Origin: Carnimonas bestiolae
GTDB taxonomy: Bacteria; Pseudomonadota; Gammaproteobacteria; Pseudomonadales; Halomonadaceae
Assembly: GCF_051251125.1 (NCBI RefSeq)
Contig: NZ_JBPCZL010000007.1
Direction: 5' to 3' (one strand)
DNA length: 64,000 bases
The notes under the pieces were generated by a model, which did not search any database, was not told the DNA's origin, and was given only the letters and a program-made list of their open reading frames with translations. Made by a program: the position numbers and the translations under genes. This document shows positions 15,294 through 24,504 of this stretch, in pieces. Position 1 is the stretch's first letter. Each line of letters begins with the position of its first letter.

Positions 15294-17246
15294 CTATTCG
15301 GCGGCGTCAGGTCGCGCGATCAGTGACCGCGTGTCCTCACGTGCTTCTACCAATACTACCTTGACGGTATCGCCCAGGCGGTAGCGCTGTTCGCCCTGAA
15401 TAGCGATAGTGCCTTCTTTGTCATCGATGGCCAGCCCACTGCGATCAGCGTGCAGGAAGGAGGCGGGGATGAACGCTGAAGCGCCATTATCGACCAGGCG
15501 TACGCGCATGCCGCCGCGGCGAATATCCACCACCTCGCCGGTGAAGGAGGTGGCAGCCTCGACCGCGGGCGTCAGGTAGCGTACGTAGAGCCAATCCTTC
15601 ACATCGCGCTCTGCCATGCGATTGAGACGCCGACGATCCGACAGGTGCGCAGTGAGCGCATCGGTATCGGTCAATGGGTGCTGGCGATCGAGCAGCAGCG
15701 CCTTGATCAGCCGGTGGTTGATCATGTCGCCGTACTTACGGATCGGCGACGTCCAGGTGGCGTAAGCCGCCAGGCCCATGCCGAAATGGGGCCCGGGGGT
15801 CATTTCCATGACCGTATAGCCCTGTAAGCGGCGTATCCGCGCCTCGAACCAGGGATCTTCTTCGCGCTGATCTAGACGCTGACGCAGTTCGCGCCAACCA
15901 TCGATCTCGGTGAGCTGCTCGCGGCTAACGTCGATGTCGTGCTGAGCAAAGAACGCCAATGCCTGATCGAGCTTCTCTTGCGCTACGCCGCGATGGATAT
16001 TGAAGACGCCAAGACCCACTTTTTCGGACAGCAGTCGGGCACAGGCAACGTTGGCGATGATCATCGACTCTTCGATCATGCGGTTAGCGATGCGACGTGG
16101 CTCCACCTTGACGTTAAGCAGGTTGCCAGCTTCGTCGAGTTCGAACGCGTAGTCGGGGAAGTCCTTGAAGACGATCGCATTCTCAACTCGCCACTGATGG
16201 CGGGCGCGCGTGAAGTCGGCTAGTAGCGCTAGCTGCTGTTCGCCGTTTTCGAAGCTGGGCGTCCAGTCTCCTTGGCCTTCGACCCAATCTGAAACGTCGT
16301 CGTAGGCAAGTTGTGCGTGCGAGCGCACGGTGGCGGCATAGAAGTCGTAATCGAGCAGTTCACCGGTAGCGCTAATGTTGATGGTACAGGCGAGCGCTGC
16401 GCGATCTTCGCCTTCACGTAGCGAACACAGGTCGTCGGCCAATTGCTCAGGCAGCATGGTCACGTTCTGACCGGGCAGGTAGACCGTGAAAGCGCGCTGT
16501 CTGGCTTCGTTATCGACAACGTCGCCTTGTTCGACGTAAGCGGTAGGATCAGCAATCGCTACCCGCAGGCGCCAGCCGCCTTCTTTGCGCGCTTCGATAT
16601 GCAGCGCATCATCCATGTCGCGAGTGGTGCGACTATCGATGGTGAAAAACGGCAGTGCGGTAAGGTCGTGGCGTTCAAGCCCTTCGTCGCGCAGTGCAAC
16701 GGGCGCATCCTCAACCGGTGAAGCGTATTCGAGGTGATGGCGTGCCAGCGTGACTCGCCAGGGCACGCGCGGGTCGCCTGTCTGACTGATAAGCTCCTCA
16801 ACCTGCACCAGGAAAGAACGGTCGTCAGGGCGCAAGGGGTGGCGTACCAGCGTGGCAACCACCCAGTCGCCATCCTCGAGATCGCTGTCATTGATGCCGC
16901 GCTTGGCACGCGCGTTTAGCGTCAGGTTGATCGAGGGATGGTCAGGGGCAACACCCAGGCGCCCATCGCGTCGTTTTATGCGGCCAATAAAACGCTCAAG
17001 CGAAGGCTCGACCAGCGTTTCGGGTTCGACGCTCTGCTTCTCCCCTTGGGTGTGCAACGTCGCTTCGACCTTGTCACCGTGCACCACGCGTTTCATGGCG
17101 GGAGGCGGAATGAAGTAGGACTGGCCATCGTCGGTTTCGAGAAAGCCGAAGCTTTTGTCGGTGCCTTTGATGGAGCCGGTCACGCGGGGTGTTTCTTCGT
17201 GCAGCTGCTGTTTGAGCTGAGCGAGAAGGGGATTATCAGAGAACAT
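15294..17246 (-). CDS. rnb: Exoribonuclease II
   Basis: RNase II degrades single-stranded RNA processively from the 3' end to nucleoside monophosphates. At 650 residues it matches E. coli RNase II (644) rather than the longer RNase R. N-terminal cold-shock domains (GSIKGTDKSFGFLETDDGQSYFI), the RNB catalytic domain with its Asp cluster (FFTIDSRTTRDMDDALHIEA, about residue 200) and a C-terminal S1 domain (FTGEVVDIRRGGMRVRLVDNG) are in order. Transcribed leftward and closed by the hairpin at 15251-15282. Confidence 0.92.
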   Translation of the reverse strand: MFSDNPLLAQLKQQLHEETPRVTGSIKGTDKSFGFLETDDGQSYFIPPPAMKRVVHGDKVEATLHTQGEKQSVEPETLVEPSLERFIGRIKRRDGRLGVAPDHPSINLTLNARAKRGINDSDLEDGDWVVATLVRHPLRPDDRSFLVQVEELISQTGDPRVPWRVTLARHHLEYASPVEDAPVALRDEGLERHDLTALPFFTIDSRTTRDMDDALHIEARKEGGWRLRVAIADPTAYVEQGDVVDNEARQRAFTVYLPGQNVTMLPEQLADDLCSLREGEDRAALACTINISATGELLDYDFYAATVRSHAQLAYDDVSDWVEGQGDWTPSFENGEQQLALLADFTRARHQWRVENAIVFKDFPDYAFELDEAGNLLNVKVEPRRIANRMIEESMIIANVACARLLSEKVGLGVFNIHRGVAQEKLDQALAFFAQHDIDVSREQLTEIDGWRELRQRLDQREEDPWFEARIRRLQGYTVMEMTPGPHFGMGLAAYATWTSPIRKYGDMINHRLIKALLLDRQHPLTDTDALTAHLSDRRRLNRMAERDVKDWLYVRYLTPAVEAATSFTGEVVDIRRGGMRVRLVDNGASAFIPASFLHADRSGLAIDDKEGTIAIQGEQRYRLGDTVKVVLVEAREDTRSLIARPDAAE

Positions 17247-17495
17247 TGAATTCTGTCAGTTGGCGAGTCGAGCCACACATCATAAGGACTCATTCCCGGT
17301 GGATAAAGAGTGAAGCAAGGAAAATACGGCGGGTCGGCGCTAATCTGCTTGCCGTACGCGGGGTTGAAACAACCGGGATAGACCAAGGTATTACGTCGGC
17401 GGTCCTTCACCGAAGGCGCGTGCAACGACGCTGGAAGCATAATCGGGCATAATGTTGTTGGCGATTTATCTGTTTTTAAAGCTCAGCGAGGCTAT

Positions 17496-18302
17496 ATGGC
17501 TATTCAGCAACTGGTTGTCAGCGATCTTGATAACACTCTTCTCAACCGTAGCCATCAGCTTGATCCATTGACCATTACGACCTTTCAACAGCTCGAACAG
17601 TTGGGTGTTACGTTGGCCATTGCGTCAGGCCGCCATTTTCTCGATATTCAGCGGGTGCGGGCGCAGCTAGGCGTTAGCGCTAGCATCATCAGCTCCAACG
17701 GTGCCTGCTTGCACGATCCCGACGATCGTCTGGTGTTCGAGCATGTGCTTGATCCTTCCCTGGTAGCGCAATTAACCGGCATCAAGCGCCCCGATAGCGT
17801 GAGACTCAATCTATACACGCCGGATCAATGGCTGATTGACCGCGGCGATGCGCGCATCGAGGCCTTCCATCACAGCACCGGTTTCAAGTACCAGATAGAT
17901 CCTTCCATTGCCGGTCACGCGCGCAGCGACGTGTGCAAGGTGCTGTATCTTGGGCCGGCTGAGCAATTGGCAGACATAGAAGCATTGATTCGTGCGCGCA
18001 TGGGCAAACAGGTCCACCTGACCTATGCGTTGCCTAATTCGCTTGAAGTGATGGCGCTCAACGTCAATAAAGGCAGAGCACTGGAGCAGTTGCTGGAGCG
18101 CCTCGGCATGACGTCGGCACAATGCACGGCGTTTGGCGATAACCTTAACGATATCGAAATGCTCGAGGTGGCCGAAGGCGGCTGCATCATGGAAAACGCC
18201 AACCCGCTGCTGTTCGAAGCGCTGCCCGGTAGAGAAGTGATCGGCCATCACGATCAGGCCGGTGTGGCGAAGAAGCTGAGAGCACTGTTCGAGCTTGATT
18301 GA
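17496..18302 (+). CDS. Cof-type HAD-IIB phosphatase
   Basis: A 268-residue HAD-superfamily hydrolase with a type IIB cap, as in YidA/YbiV/Cof, which dephosphorylate sugar phosphates or other small metabolites. Motif I is SDLDNTLLN, with both catalytic Asp residues but Asn where most members have Gly (DxDGT). Motif II is IASGR, the conserved Lys is in NVNKGRALEQLL, and motif IV is FGDNLNDIEML. Preceded by GCGAGG-type purines before the ATG. A perfect 26-nt palindromic terminator follows. Substrate not predictable. Confidence 0.85.
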   Translation: MAIQQLVVSDLDNTLLNRSHQLDPLTITTFQQLEQLGVTLAIASGRHFLDIQRVRAQLGVSASIISSNGACLHDPDDRLVFEHVLDPSLVAQLTGIKRPDSVRLNLYTPDQWLIDRGDARIEAFHHSTGFKYQIDPSIAGHARSDVCKVLYLGPAEQLADIEALIRARMGKQVHLTYALPNSLEVMALNVNKGRALEQLLERLGMTSAQCTAFGDNLNDIEMLEVAEGGCIMENANPLLFEALPGREVIGHHDQAGVAKKLRALFELD

Positions 18303-18330
18303 GCGCCGAAGAGAGCGTAGCGGAGTGCAA

Positions 18331-18356
18331 AAAAACGCAGCCTAGGCTGCGTTTTT
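18331..18356. terminator. Bidirectional terminator between the HAD gene and coaA
   Basis: A perfect palindrome, AAAAACGCAGCC-T/A-GGCTGCGTTTTT, with T5 on one side and A5 on the other. It serves the rightward HAD gene and the leftward coaA gene. Confidence 0.9.
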
Positions 18357-18399
18357 CAGTATCTGGGGCGGAGTGACCGCGCCGCGGTGAGGAAGTGTG

Positions 18400-19347
18400 C
18401 TACTTGCGCAGCAAAATTTCCTCTACCTGATGGCCGGCACCCTTGGTAAGAATCAGGCTGGCGCGTTCGCGGGTGGGCTGAATGTTTTCACGCAAGTTGC
18501 GCTCGTTGATGCGATACCAGATATCCTGCGCGGTTGCGACGCTCTCTTCGTCGGTCATTTGAGCGTACTTGTGGAAGTAGGAATCCGGGTCCGAGAAAAC
18601 GCTCTGGCGAAGCTTCATGAAGCGATGCACGTACCATTCGCGCAGACGCTCCAGCGGGGCATCGACGTAAATTGAGAAGTCGACGTAGTCCGATACGAAG
18701 TTGTGGTGGTGATCCTCAGGGTAATCGTTGGATCCTTGTAGCACGTTAAGCCCTTCAAGAATCACAATATCAGGCTGCTCAATCACCTTGCGTTCGCCTT
18801 CGACAATGTCGTACACCAGATGCGAGTAAAGCGGCACTTCGATACGTGGATAGCCCGCTTTCAGGCGCGCAACAAAATCGACCAGCTCGCGCATTTTGTA
18901 GGACGACGGAAAGCCCTTTTCCTGCATCAGCCCGCGATCGTTCAGTTCCTGATTGGGCCGCAAGAAGCCATCGGTGGTCACCAGCTCGACGTTACGACGC
19001 TCGGGCCAGCGGCTAAGCAGTGCTTGCAGCACCCTGGCGGTGGTGCTTTTGCCAACCGCCACGCTTCCTGCGATGCCAATCACATAAGGGGGGCGCTTTT
19101 CATGAATATGCAGGAAGCGATCGAGTACGTTGTCGCGCTGCAGATGAGCATTGAAGTAAAGGTTTAGAAGACGCGTCAGCGGCAGGTAAATGCGCGCTAC
19201 CTCGTCGATCGACAAGTCTTCGTCGATGCCTTTAAGTGCTTTGACTTCATCGGCGCTTAGCGTCATTGGCACTGCGTTACGCAGCGCGGCCCACTGCTCG
19301 CGATCAAAGCGCATGAAAGGGCTGTGGGGAGTGGCTAAGGACTGCAT
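18400..19347 (-). CDS. coaA: Pantothenate kinase, type I
   Basis: CoaA phosphorylates pantothenate with ATP, the first and rate-limiting step of coenzyme A synthesis. The 315-residue protein aligns from end to end with E. coli CoaA (316): FDREQWAALRNAVPMTLS, the P-loop GIAGSVAVGKSTTARVLQ (about residue 95), ELVTTDGFLRPN, PLYSHLVYDIV and the C-terminal PTRERASLILTKGAGH. In E. coli the type I enzyme is feedback-inhibited by CoA, and the residues involved appear kept. It shares a bidirectional terminator with the HAD gene. Confidence 0.95.
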   Translation of the reverse strand: MQSLATPHSPFMRFDREQWAALRNAVPMTLSADEVKALKGIDEDLSIDEVARIYLPLTRLLNLYFNAHLQRDNVLDRFLHIHEKRPPYVIGIAGSVAVGKSTTARVLQALLSRWPERRNVELVTTDGFLRPNQELNDRGLMQEKGFPSSYKMRELVDFVARLKAGYPRIEVPLYSHLVYDIVEGERKVIEQPDIVILEGLNVLQGSNDYPEDHHHNFVSDYVDFSIYVDAPLERLREWYVHRFMKLRQSVFSDPDSYFHKYAQMTDEESVATAQDIWYRINERNLRENIQPTRERASLILTKGAGHQVEEILLRK

Positions 19348-19685
19348 GGGATGTCCAACTCGCTACGGGTCAAATCGTGGTTAGGAAGCCATGCGCGGGG
19401 ACATTGCGACGCGCTTGATGGGCAAGCTTCTCGAGAAATAGCGCCGTTTGAAAAGCTGCGCGTGAGGCTAGCGCGAGCCGAGGCGTTGGTCTGTCGCTGC
19501 ACACCCTGTCACAACCTGGATGTGAAGGGAAGCGGGCGAAAGTCTACACCCGCGTCGCTAAACAGTGCAGTCTTGAAATCAACGCATTCGTACTTATTAT
19601 GAGTAATCATAAGGTATCATCGCGTTTATCAGCGCTACGGAATATCCGCGTGGCTCGCTTTTATACGCAGCTCGGGAGGAACGCC
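19348..19685. other. Divergent intergenic region, coaA / GlsB-type gene
   Basis: About 340 bp between outward-facing genes. It holds the rightward promoter listed at 19573-19600. An 83-codon plus-strand frame (19351-19602) ends at this promoter and shows no family features, so it is not annotated. Confidence 0.5.
19573..19600 (+). promoter_or_regulatory. Sigma-70-type promoter of the GlsB-type gene
   Basis: TTGAAA (19573-19578) and TATTAT (19595-19600) are each one base from consensus, with a 16-bp spacer. A start near 19607 would give a leader of about 80 nt before the small membrane protein gene. Confidence 0.6.
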
Positions 19686-19937
19686 ATGCAAATTCTACTT
19701 TGGGTCGTTATTGGTGGCCTGGCGGGCTGGATTGCAGGCAAGCTGATTCGTGGCGATAGTTTCGGCCTGCTGGGTAATCTGGTGCTTGGCGTTGCGGGCG
19801 GTGCCATCGGCGGACCGCTGTTGGGGCTAGTAGGGCTGAGCAACGATGGCGGCTTTATTGGCTCGTTGGTAACCGCGATTATCGGCGCAGTGATCATGCT
19901 GTGGTGCTTCGCGTTCTGCCGCGAGAAATTTGCCTAG
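19686..19937 (+). CDS. GlsB/YeaQ/YmgE family small membrane protein
   Basis: An 83-residue hydrophobic protein with three membrane segments and the glycine-rich pattern of the GlsB/YeaQ/YmgE (transglycosylase-associated protein) family: GGLAGWIAGKLIRGDSFGLLGNLVLGVAGGAIGG. Members are often stress-induced envelope proteins; their biochemical function is unknown. The ATG at 19686 was chosen because GGGAGGA lies 5 nt upstream; the longer open frame from 19599 has no membrane features before it. A strong terminator follows. Confidence 0.85.
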   Translation: MQILLWVVIGGLAGWIAGKLIRGDSFGLLGNLVLGVAGGAIGGPLLGLVGLSNDGGFIGSLVTAIIGAVIMLWCFAFCREKFA

Positions 19938-19976
19938 TCGTAGCGCCGATTGCCGGCCGTTCCAACAAGTATGAGT

Positions 19977-20006
19977 CAGCGGGAGCGTCCAGCGCTCCCG
20001 CTGTTT
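19977..20006 (+). terminator. Intrinsic terminator after the GlsB-type gene
   Basis: An 11-bp perfect stem (CAGCGGGAGCG with CGCTCCCGCTG) and a 5-nt loop, followed by TTT. It begins 40 nt after the stop. Confidence 0.75.
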
Positions 20007-20105
20007 GCGTTATCGACCCCCCATCGCTATTGGTGCGTTGCTTGTGGGTGCATGCCACGCTTCATTGACCGCCAGTAAGCAAGTGCTGGCAAGGACAGGT
20101 CTTCC

Positions 20106-22571
20106 ATGAGTCACTCCTCACCTTCTCAACAATCTCAGCAGCCAAGCCTTTCCGTTACTTTCGACGTGGAAGGGATGCATTGTGCTTCCTGCGTTAAACG
20201 CATTGAGAGCGCGCTTGGTAACGTAGCTGACGTGGAAGAGGTGCGGGCCAATGTTGCCAATGGCCGGGTCAGCGTGTTCAGCCATACGCCTGTCGATAGC
20301 CGCAGCCTTAAAACGGCAATCGATGACGCGGGATTTAGCGCCAGCACTGAACGCATCGAGCTGGCTATCGAGGGAATGCACTGTGCATCCTGCGTGTCGC
20401 GCGTCGAACAAGCGCTCGCCGGTCTCCCAGGCGTTATAGCCGCGTCCGTTAATCTGGCGACAGAACGCGCTCAGGCAACGGTACTCAGCGGAGCCGTAAG
20501 TCGTGCGCAGCTTGCTAGTGCGGTGCGCAAGACCGGCTATCAGGTGGCGGCAGAGGCTCAAGGGCAGGGTGATCAGCGAGAACGCCAGCGTGCTGAGCGC
20601 GCCAAGCGACAGCAATGGCTGTTAGTGCTAGCGATAGCGCTTACCGTGCCGCTTTTCATTATCGCCATGAGCGATCACCTGGTGGCACCGTTTCATCACT
20701 GGCTGGTTGAGCATGGCGCGGTCTCTATTATGGATTGGATTCAAGCAGTGTTGGCGACGCTGGTGCTGTTTGTGCCAGGAGCTGCTTTCTTCCGTTCAGG
20801 GCTAACCGCATTGCTGCGGCGTACTCCCGACATGAATTCGCTGGTGGCCGTCGGTGCAGGTACCGCATGGCTTTATTCGCTGGTGGTGCTGCTGTTTCCG
20901 CAGTGGCTGCCTGCTGCTAGCCGCCATCTGTACTTCGAGCCTGCCGCCATGATTGTGACGCTGGTGATGATCGGCCGCTTCTTTGAAGCGCGGGCTAAAG
21001 GTCGCAGCAGCTCCGCCGTGCGTGCGCTGGTGAATATGCAAGTGCCTGAAGCCACCGTGATAAGGGAAGGCGTCGAGCAGACACTGGCAATCGAGCAGAT
21101 TGCGGTGGGTGATGTGTTAATCGCTCGGCCCGGCGAGCGGATCGCCGTCGATGGCACTGTCGAGCAGGGGGAGTCGTGGGTCGACGAGTCACTGCTGAGC
21201 GGCGAGTCAGCACCACAGCACAAGCAGGCAGGCAGCCGTGTGGTTGCGGCGACCATTAATGGTGCCGGTAGCTTTCGCTACCGCGCCACCCAGGTAGGCG
21301 ACGATACCACGCTGGCGCATATCACCCGTATCGTTGAGCAGGCGCAGGCGGCCAAATTACCGATTCAGTCGCTGGTGGACCGCATTAGCGCGGTATTTGT
21401 GCCCGCGGTACTGGTGTTAGCAGTCATAGTGCTGGCAATTTGGTTATTCCTGGGCGCGACGCTATCGATGGCCATCAGCGTGGCGGTGGCGGTAGTGATT
21501 ATCTCGTGCCCGTGCGCAATGGGGTTGGCAACGCCGGTATCGATCATGGTCGCCAGCGGCAGGGCCGCGCGGCTTGGAATTCTGCTGCGTTCCGGTGAGG
21601 CATTACAGACTCTCGATGAAGTGAAGGTGGTGGCGCTGGATAAAACCGGCACCTTGACTGAAGGACACCCGTCGCTTAGCGGAATGTTCTGCGCACCCGA
21701 CGTCGATAAACATCAGCTGTTGGGCCAGATGTCTGCGTTGGAAAAACACTCAGAGCACCCGCTGGCTGAAGCGATTGTGGCGGCGGCCCCTGAGCTGCCA
21801 GGCGTTCAGGTAGAACGTGTTCAGGTGCATGCCGGCGAGGGCATTAGTGGTCGGGTTGACGGTCATGCGCTGTCGATAGGCCGCGAGGCCTATATTTCCG
21901 CTCGCGCTAGCGGATTGGAGCAATTCGCGTCGCAGACCGAGCAGCAAGCGGGCGGTGGTGCCTCATTGCTGTACGTAGCGCTGGATGAGCAGGTGGTTGC
22001 GCTGTTGACCGTCGACGATGCGATCAAAAGCGACAGCCGCGCGACGGTAACTGCGCTTAAGAAGCGCGGTATTCAGGTAGTGATGATAAGTGGTGATGCA
22101 CACTCTACTGCTCATCACGTGGCGCGCCAGCTTGGCATTGATGAGATTCAGGCGCCGCTGCTTCCTGCGGAAAAAGCCAGTGCTATTGAGGCTCTGCATG
22201 AACGCTATGGTGCGGTGGCCTTTGTGGGCGACGGTATCAACGACGCGCCTGCGCTTGCGGCGGCGGATGTCGGGATAGCAATCGGCAGTGGCGCTGATGT
22301 TGCCATCGAAACCGCTGATATTGTGCTGGTGTCCGGCGACACCGAAGGCGCGCAGCGGGCGTTGGCGCTGGGGCACGCAACTCTGGTGAACATCCGCCAG
22401 AATTTGGCATGGGCGTTTGGCTACAATCTGTGCTTGATTCCACTGGCAGCAGGGGTGCTTTATCCCGCTTTCGGGATACTGCTGTCGCCAGTATTCGCTG
22501 CCTTGGCAATGACGCTATCGAGCCTTTTTGTCTTGTCCAATGCGCTACGACTGCAGCGCTTCCAGCGTTAG
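20106..22571 (+). CDS. copA: Copper-exporting P1B-type ATPase
   Basis: CopA pumps Cu(I) out of the cytoplasm using ATP. The 821-residue protein starts with two heavy-metal-associated domains, each with GMHCASC (Cys26/29 and Cys93/96). Eight membrane segments follow. The transport site CPC is at residues 468-470 (ISCPCAMG), which indicates Cu(I)/Ag(I) rather than Zn/Cd. The phosphorylated Asp is Asp512 in DKTGTLT; HSEHPLAEA and GDGINDAPALAAADVG complete the ATP-binding domain. Just upstream TTGACC (20065-20070) is followed by GCCAG...CTGGC, vaguely like a MerR/CueR operator, but there is no matching -10. No copper chaperone or regulator gene lies beside it. Confidence 0.95.
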   Translation: MSHSSPSQQSQQPSLSVTFDVEGMHCASCVKRIESALGNVADVEEVRANVANGRVSVFSHTPVDSRSLKTAIDDAGFSASTERIELAIEGMHCASCVSRVEQALAGLPGVIAASVNLATERAQATVLSGAVSRAQLASAVRKTGYQVAAEAQGQGDQRERQRAERAKRQQWLLVLAIALTVPLFIIAMSDHLVAPFHHWLVEHGAVSIMDWIQAVLATLVLFVPGAAFFRSGLTALLRRTPDMNSLVAVGAGTAWLYSLVVLLFPQWLPAASRHLYFEPAAMIVTLVMIGRFFEARAKGRSSSAVRALVNMQVPEATVIREGVEQTLAIEQIAVGDVLIARPGERIAVDGTVEQGESWVDESLLSGESAPQHKQAGSRVVAATINGAGSFRYRATQVGDDTTLAHITRIVEQAQAAKLPIQSLVDRISAVFVPAVLVLAVIVLAIWLFLGATLSMAISVAVAVVIISCPCAMGLATPVSIMVASGRAARLGILLRSGEALQTLDEVKVVALDKTGTLTEGHPSLSGMFCAPDVDKHQLLGQMSALEKHSEHPLAEAIVAAAPELPGVQVERVQVHAGEGISGRVDGHALSIGREAYISARASGLEQFASQTEQQAGGGASLLYVALDEQVVALLTVDDAIKSDSRATVTALKKRGIQVVMISGDAHSTAHHVARQLGIDEIQAPLLPAEKASAIEALHERYGAVAFVGDGINDAPALAAADVGIAIGSGADVAIETADIVLVSGDTEGAQRALALGHATLVNIRQNLAWAFGYNLCLIPLAAGVLYPAFGILLSPVFAALAMTLSSLFVLSNALRLQRFQR

Positions 22572-23106
22572 CGCGGGGAGCGTGTTGGCCCGCTGTAGTA
22601 ATTCTTAATGCCAGCGTGCAGCGCTGTATCCCGCCCTGTGCGCTGGTGTTTAGTTGTTAGGGCGGTAATACGGTAACCGACGGTTACCATTTCGACTTGC
22701 TTATTGTTGCGTAGATTTATAATGTCGCCTGTCGGTTAATTACGCGCCGCTCAACTGCGTGATCGGATCGGCTAGCTTGTGCTGTGTCGAGAGTGAAGGT
22801 TTTGTTCGAGCAGAGTATCGCGGTCATCCCGCACTGCGTTATGTCGAGGAAGTAAAAGGCTCGGCGTTACCAACGTCGTGAAGTAGAGTGTGCGCTTGTG
22901 CCATGGGTTCGCGTAGTAGTGAGCCATGTGTGTCGAGTATGCGCTGGAAAGTAAAAGGGCTTGCTGGGTTTTCGATGAATTATCTTCGCCAGTGAGCACT
23001 AAAATTAAATTATTCTTAAATAAATGGCCGGCAGTCATTTCAAACAAGGGCGTGCAAAGATGCCTCTTGTTCGCGAAATAAACGAGTGCCGGCAGCGGAG
23101 TTTTGA
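22572..23106. other. Intergenic region copA / acyltransferase
   Basis: Some 535 bp without a supported gene. A perfect 17-nt palindrome at 22672-22688 is listed separately. Nine bases after it, TTGCTT (22697) and TATAAT (22718-22723) look like promoter elements but are only 15 bp apart. The stretch 22770-23050 turns AT-richer near its end. No terminator for copA with a clear T tract was found. Confidence 0.45.
22672..22688. promoter_or_regulatory. 17-nt operator-like palindrome
   Basis: GGTAACCG-A-CGGTTACC is a perfect dyad with 8-nt arms about one central base. It sits directly upstream of a TTGCTT/TATAAT pair and about 420 bp upstream of the acyltransferase gene. A further CGGTTA half-site lies at about 22732. 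The form suggests a dimeric repressor or activator site; the protein is unknown. Confidence 0.45.
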
Positions 23107-24483
23107 ATGGCGACACACGCCCATACCAGGGAAGAAGCGGCCGCGCTATCGCGCGCAGCAGGGGCTCGTAACGATGCCCCAGAAGGGCATGGCATTTCCG
23201 TTGGCAAGCCGCGGTTTGTTTCGTTGGAATGGATGCGCTTCTTGCTTGGTCTTTATATTGTTGTCTTCCATACCTTGCATCACTATAAAGATAGCGTGCC
23301 CTGGGCAGAGTACGTTTCTAACATTGGTTTTTTCTCGACCAGCACCTTTTTCATCTTGTCCGGATTTCTACTCGCCCATGTTTATCTGGATCCCGCACCT
23401 CATCACTCGTTCCGATTGCGTGAGTCAAAACTAAGTTTTTTGATCAAGCGCTTCGCTAATCTGTATCCCATCCATATTGGCGCCATCATTATCACGATGG
23501 TGGTGATTTTTGCGCTGCAAGCGCTGGTGATATTCCCGGAAGATGCGCACACCACCTCGATTCGCTACGTCATTATCGACTCGAACAATGACACGCCCAT
23601 CGAACATTTGCGCATGTGGATGAACAACACTCAGCTTGTCTGGGCGACCATCACCAATCTGACTCTGACCCACGCGTGGAACCCGTATTACCTGACCTTT
23701 AACGCGCCGTCATGGTCGATTTCCGCGCTGTTCTTCTTTTATCTACTCTTTCCGTTTATTGCACCGGCGCTGCGCTCGGCCAAAGCGCCGATGAAAGCGC
23801 TCGCCATCATTAACATTTGCTATCTGATACCGGTGGTGCTGATTGTGCTGTTTACCCAGCACGGCGCGCCGGAAACCGGCATCCTGCACCGCAACCCAAT
23901 TGTGCGCTTGCCTGAATTCATGGCGGGCATCGTGCTGTGTGGCGTGTATCACCGCTGGGCAGCGGCAGGCGGAAGACCGACCACAAAGCTGGTGCTGACG
24001 TTAATCGCACTGATTGTCGCTGAGCTTGCGATGGCCGAATACCTGATGTCGTTTGGCTATCACGGCGTGTGGTACTACCTGCTGCACGACGGCCTGCTGA
24101 TGCCTGCCGAACTGGCGCTGTTGTTCCTGTGCGCCATCGTGCCTTACGATCCTTCGCCCAAATGGCGCAAGATCGCGGGGTATTTGGGCGGAGCTTCACT
24201 GCCCATGTTCGCGCTGCATGTGCCGCTTTACCTGATTTTCTCACGCGTAGAAGGCGTGCTCTCGGGACAGCTTGGGTTATGTGTAAGCGGCCAGTGGCGA
24301 GCCTGCTTCGACGCGGCGCAGCAGCCTTCCATCTACTTCTATCCGCTGTTCCTGCTGCTTACCGTGGTGTTCTGCGTACTGTTCCAGCAGCAATTTGTGG
24401 TGAGGGTACGACGCTTCTTGATTGCTCACCTTACGCCTGCATCGGTAGCGACTAATAACAAGTCCGCTGCGAAGTCGTCATGA
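23107..24483 (+). CDS. Acyltransferase-3 family integral membrane protein
   Basis: A 458-residue polytopic protein of the acyltransferase 3 (OafB/OpgC-like) family, which moves acetyl or other acyl groups onto surface sugars across the inner membrane. After a 37-residue polar N-terminus comes FVSLEWMRFLLGLYIVVFHTLHHY, with the Arg and the catalytic-type His of the family, then FFILSGFLLA and about nine further helices. GGAG lies 6 nt before the ATG. It is followed after 21 nt by the tandem DUF1266 gene, suggesting one transcript. The acceptor is unknown; periplasmic glucans are one candidate since opgGH is in the same window, though not adjacent. Confidence 0.85.
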   Translation: MATHAHTREEAAALSRAAGARNDAPEGHGISVGKPRFVSLEWMRFLLGLYIVVFHTLHHYKDSVPWAEYVSNIGFFSTSTFFILSGFLLAHVYLDPAPHHSFRLRESKLSFLIKRFANLYPIHIGAIIITMVVIFALQALVIFPEDAHTTSIRYVIIDSNNDTPIEHLRMWMNNTQLVWATITNLTLTHAWNPYYLTFNAPSWSISALFFFYLLFPFIAPALRSAKAPMKALAIINICYLIPVVLIVLFTQHGAPETGILHRNPIVRLPEFMAGIVLCGVYHRWAAAGGRPTTKLVLTLIALIVAELAMAEYLMSFGYHGVWYYLLHDGLLMPAELALLFLCAIVPYDPSPKWRKIAGYLGGASLPMFALHVPLYLIFSRVEGVLSGQLGLCVSGQWRACFDAAQQPSIYFYPLFLLLTVVFCVLFQQQFVVRVRRFLIAHLTPASVATNNKSAAKSS

Positions 24484-24504
24484 CGGTGGAGAGGAAGTGC
24501 CAGC

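Noticed and set aside
19351..19602. 83-codon frame between coaA and the GlsB-type gene
   Set aside because: It overlaps the likely promoter of the GlsB-type gene and has no family features.
20065..20095. CueR/MerR-type operator upstream of copA (TTGACC followed by GCCAG...CTGGC)
   Set aside because: At the required 19-20-bp spacing there is no -10 resembling TATAAT, and the dyad has only five matched bases per arm.
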